Positions 23,350 through 24,396 of a stretch of 24,396 bases of DNA are shown in pieces. The stretch lies in contig NZ_LLZI01000290.1 of NCBI RefSeq assembly GCF_001509485.1, positions 1-24,396 of the forward strand. Direction: 5' to 3'. A program made the position numbers and the translations under genes. This stretch comes from Streptomyces sp. NRRL F-4489. GTDB lineage: Bacteria > Actinomycetota > Actinomycetes > Streptomycetales > Streptomycetaceae. The notes beneath the pieces were generated by a model. That model was not told where the DNA came from and searched no databases. It saw only the letters and a program-made list of their open reading frames with translations. Each line of letters begins with the position of its first letter. The first letter of the stretch is position 1.

Positions 23350-24165
23350 CTATCGGTACAGAGATGCTTTCTTCAGGACATACCGGGCCAGGGGGCGGTA
23401 GTGCACCGACCGCACCGTGTCGTCCACCGGCACCACCGCGGACAGCCGCCCCTCGGCCGCCCCGACGAACGGCGCGGGGTCGTCGGAGTCCGCCAGCCCG
23501 ACCGCCTCGACCCCCAGCTGACCTGCCCCGCAGACCCATCCGTGGTCCCCGATGACCAGCTCGGGGAGCGGCCCGCCGGCGGCCGCCGCGGCCCCCAGCG
23601 CGGTCCGCACCGGCAGCGGGGAATGGGTGTGCACGCCCCCCTCGTCCGGTGCGCCCCGCACGCCGGTCTCTCGCATCAGCGCGACTCCCCGTACGTACGC
23701 CAGGACGCGGGTGCGTACCCCGAACCGGGTCGCCATGTCGATACGGCGGCCATACGCGGGGGTGAGGACGGGGCAGCCCGCCGCCGAGAGGGCGTCTGCG
23801 AGGGCGGCGTAGAACCCCAGCAGCCGGTGCGGATGGCCGGTGCCGAGCAGGACCGGCGCCCGGCGCGCGGCCGCCGCGGCGAGCCGGCCGGCGAAGGCGT
23901 CCAGCGCCGCGACCGTCCGGTCCGGGTCGATCGCGTCCCGGCCGGACGTACGCGCCGGATCGTCCGAAACCCCGCAGGTCCGCCCCATCAGCCGCAGCAC
24001 CTCGCCGAACGTCCAGTCGCCGTCCGGCTCCAGCCCCAGCAGCACCCGCGGATCCCGCGCCGCGAACAGCCGGTACCGCCGCAGGCTCTGCTCCCGCGCC
24101 GTCCCGATCCGCCCCGCCAGCCCCGCCTCCACGAGATGCGCCCGCAACGCCCTGCTCCCGACCAC
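23350..24165 (-). CDS. Putative phosphatase family protein (unknown substrate)
   Basis: 271 residues from GTG at 24165. It resembles an actinobacterial family annotated only as 'phosphatase'. Conserved-looking motifs are 'GTGHPHRLLGFYAALADAL' (108-126), 'GGVHTHSPLPVR' (176-187), 'ELVIGDHGWVCGAGQLG' (202-218) and 'GLADSDDPAPFVG'. Many His and Asp residues in Gly-rich loops suggest a metal- or phosphate-binding site, but I cannot assign a reaction. The family N-terminus as I recall it (SRxLRAHLVxAxLAG) supports this start; the open frame upstream to 24303 is low-complexity. It is on the same strand as the bdtA-like gene, 128 bases upstream of it. Confidence 0.78.
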   Translation of the reverse strand: MVGSRALRAHLVEAGLAGRIGTAREQSLRRYRLFAARDPRVLLGLEPDGDWTFGEVLRLMGRTCGVSDDPARTSGRDAIDPDRTVAALDAFAGRLAAAAARRAPVLLGTGHPHRLLGFYAALADALSAAGCPVLTPAYGRRIDMATRFGVRTRVLAYVRGVALMRETGVRGAPDEGGVHTHSPLPVRTALGAAAAAGGPLPELVIGDHGWVCGAGQLGVEAVGLADSDDPAPFVGAAEGRLSAVVPVDDTVRSVHYRPLARYVLKKASLYR

Positions 24166-24340
24166 GGCCCCATGCTCACGCCCCGACCGCGCACCGGATG
24201 CCCTAACCGGCGGGTAGTCACACATGTGGGTTGGCTTCGGCGCCGCGGGGCCTCCGGCGCCCGTGGGGACTGCGGGAGCCGTACGGGCCCTCGCCCGCGG
24301 CACCGCCCCCGGGAATACCCGCCCGCCCCCGCCTCGTTGT

Positions 24341-24356
24341 GGCCCCGCAGGGGGCC
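24341..24356. terminator. Hairpin near the right edge
   Basis: GGCCCC-GCAG-GGGGCC is a perfect 6-bp stem with a tetraloop, lying 176 bases from the phosphatase start. It may end a gene lying beyond the window. Nothing else is seen in 24166-24396 except a CACATGTG palindrome at about 24222. Confidence 0.4.
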
Positions 24357-24396
24357 TTCACGACCCCTACGGGATCCGTTCGGCGCCCCCCTAAGG

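Noticed and set aside
1..24396. CRISPR array, insertion sequence, prophage, secondary-metabolite cluster or defence system
   Set aside because: No regularly spaced repeats, transposase, integrase or synthase motifs. Composition is uniform apart from the bldN upstream region, and the genes are core housekeeping and developmental ones.

Overview
The window looks like chromosomal core DNA of a Streptomyces species. GC is very high, nearly every real gene has G or C at third codon positions, and GTG and TTG starts are common. The gene set and order match, from memory, the Streptomyces coelicolor stretch around SCO3303 to SCO3329 (lysS-argS, hemB/D/C/A-rex, glutaredoxin, HAD phosphatase, bldN, rsbN, acyltransferase, SDR, bS22, bdtA, phosphatase). 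No rRNA, tRNA, CRISPR array, transposase or phage gene is visible.

Layout. 1-2774: a DUF985 cupin (minus), then a MazG-like protein, a YnfA-type membrane protein and a classical SDR (plus). 2860-6275: an RtcB-family RNA ligase (minus), two tandem DUF3558 lipoproteins (plus) and a small membrane protein (minus). 6377-10119: a class I (archaeal-type) lysyl-tRNA synthetase divergent from arginyl-tRNA synthetase. 10194-16153: the tetrapyrrole cluster on the minus strand, transcribed rex-hemA-hemC-hemD and then hemB. The first four genes overlap by four bases at each junction, and a near-perfect Rex operator lies over the -35 and spacer of the rex promoter. 16488-17874: glutaredoxin-like protein and membrane-anchored HAD-IB phosphatase, both with a -10-like hexamer 6 bases before the ATG, as expected for leaderless mRNA. 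17875-20474: a developmental locus holding sigma factor bldN and its anti-sigma rsbN. Its upstream DNA is unusually AT-rich, it has BldD-box-like dyads, and rsbN has a good match to a sigma-BldN promoter. 20532-22891: a PlsC-like acyltransferase, an SDR/epimerase-like protein and the 32-residue ribosomal protein bS22. 23012-24165: BdtA-like small HTH protein and a DUF-type 'phosphatase' (all minus).

How the genes work together. Glutamyl-tRNA reductase, hydroxymethylbilane synthase, uroporphyrinogen-III synthase and porphobilinogen synthase make the tetrapyrrole core. Rex ties their expression to the NADH/NAD+ ratio. BldN is a development-specific ECF sigma factor held by the membrane anti-sigma RsbN. 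The rsbN promoter motif implies that BldN induces its own inhibitor. The bdtA-like HTH, bS22, SDR and acyltransferase form a same-strand block that I recall also lies beside hemACDB in Mycobacterium tuberculosis.

Novelty. I see no obviously new defence or mobile system. The items most worth following are the conserved HTH-bS22-SDR-acyltransferase block, whose SDR lacks the YxxxK catalytic pair, the BldD/BldN-like sites around bldN-rsbN, a methyltransferase-like domain fused to HemD that may be inactive, and three possible leaderless transcripts including hemB. All functional names come from motif recognition and memory; no database search was run.
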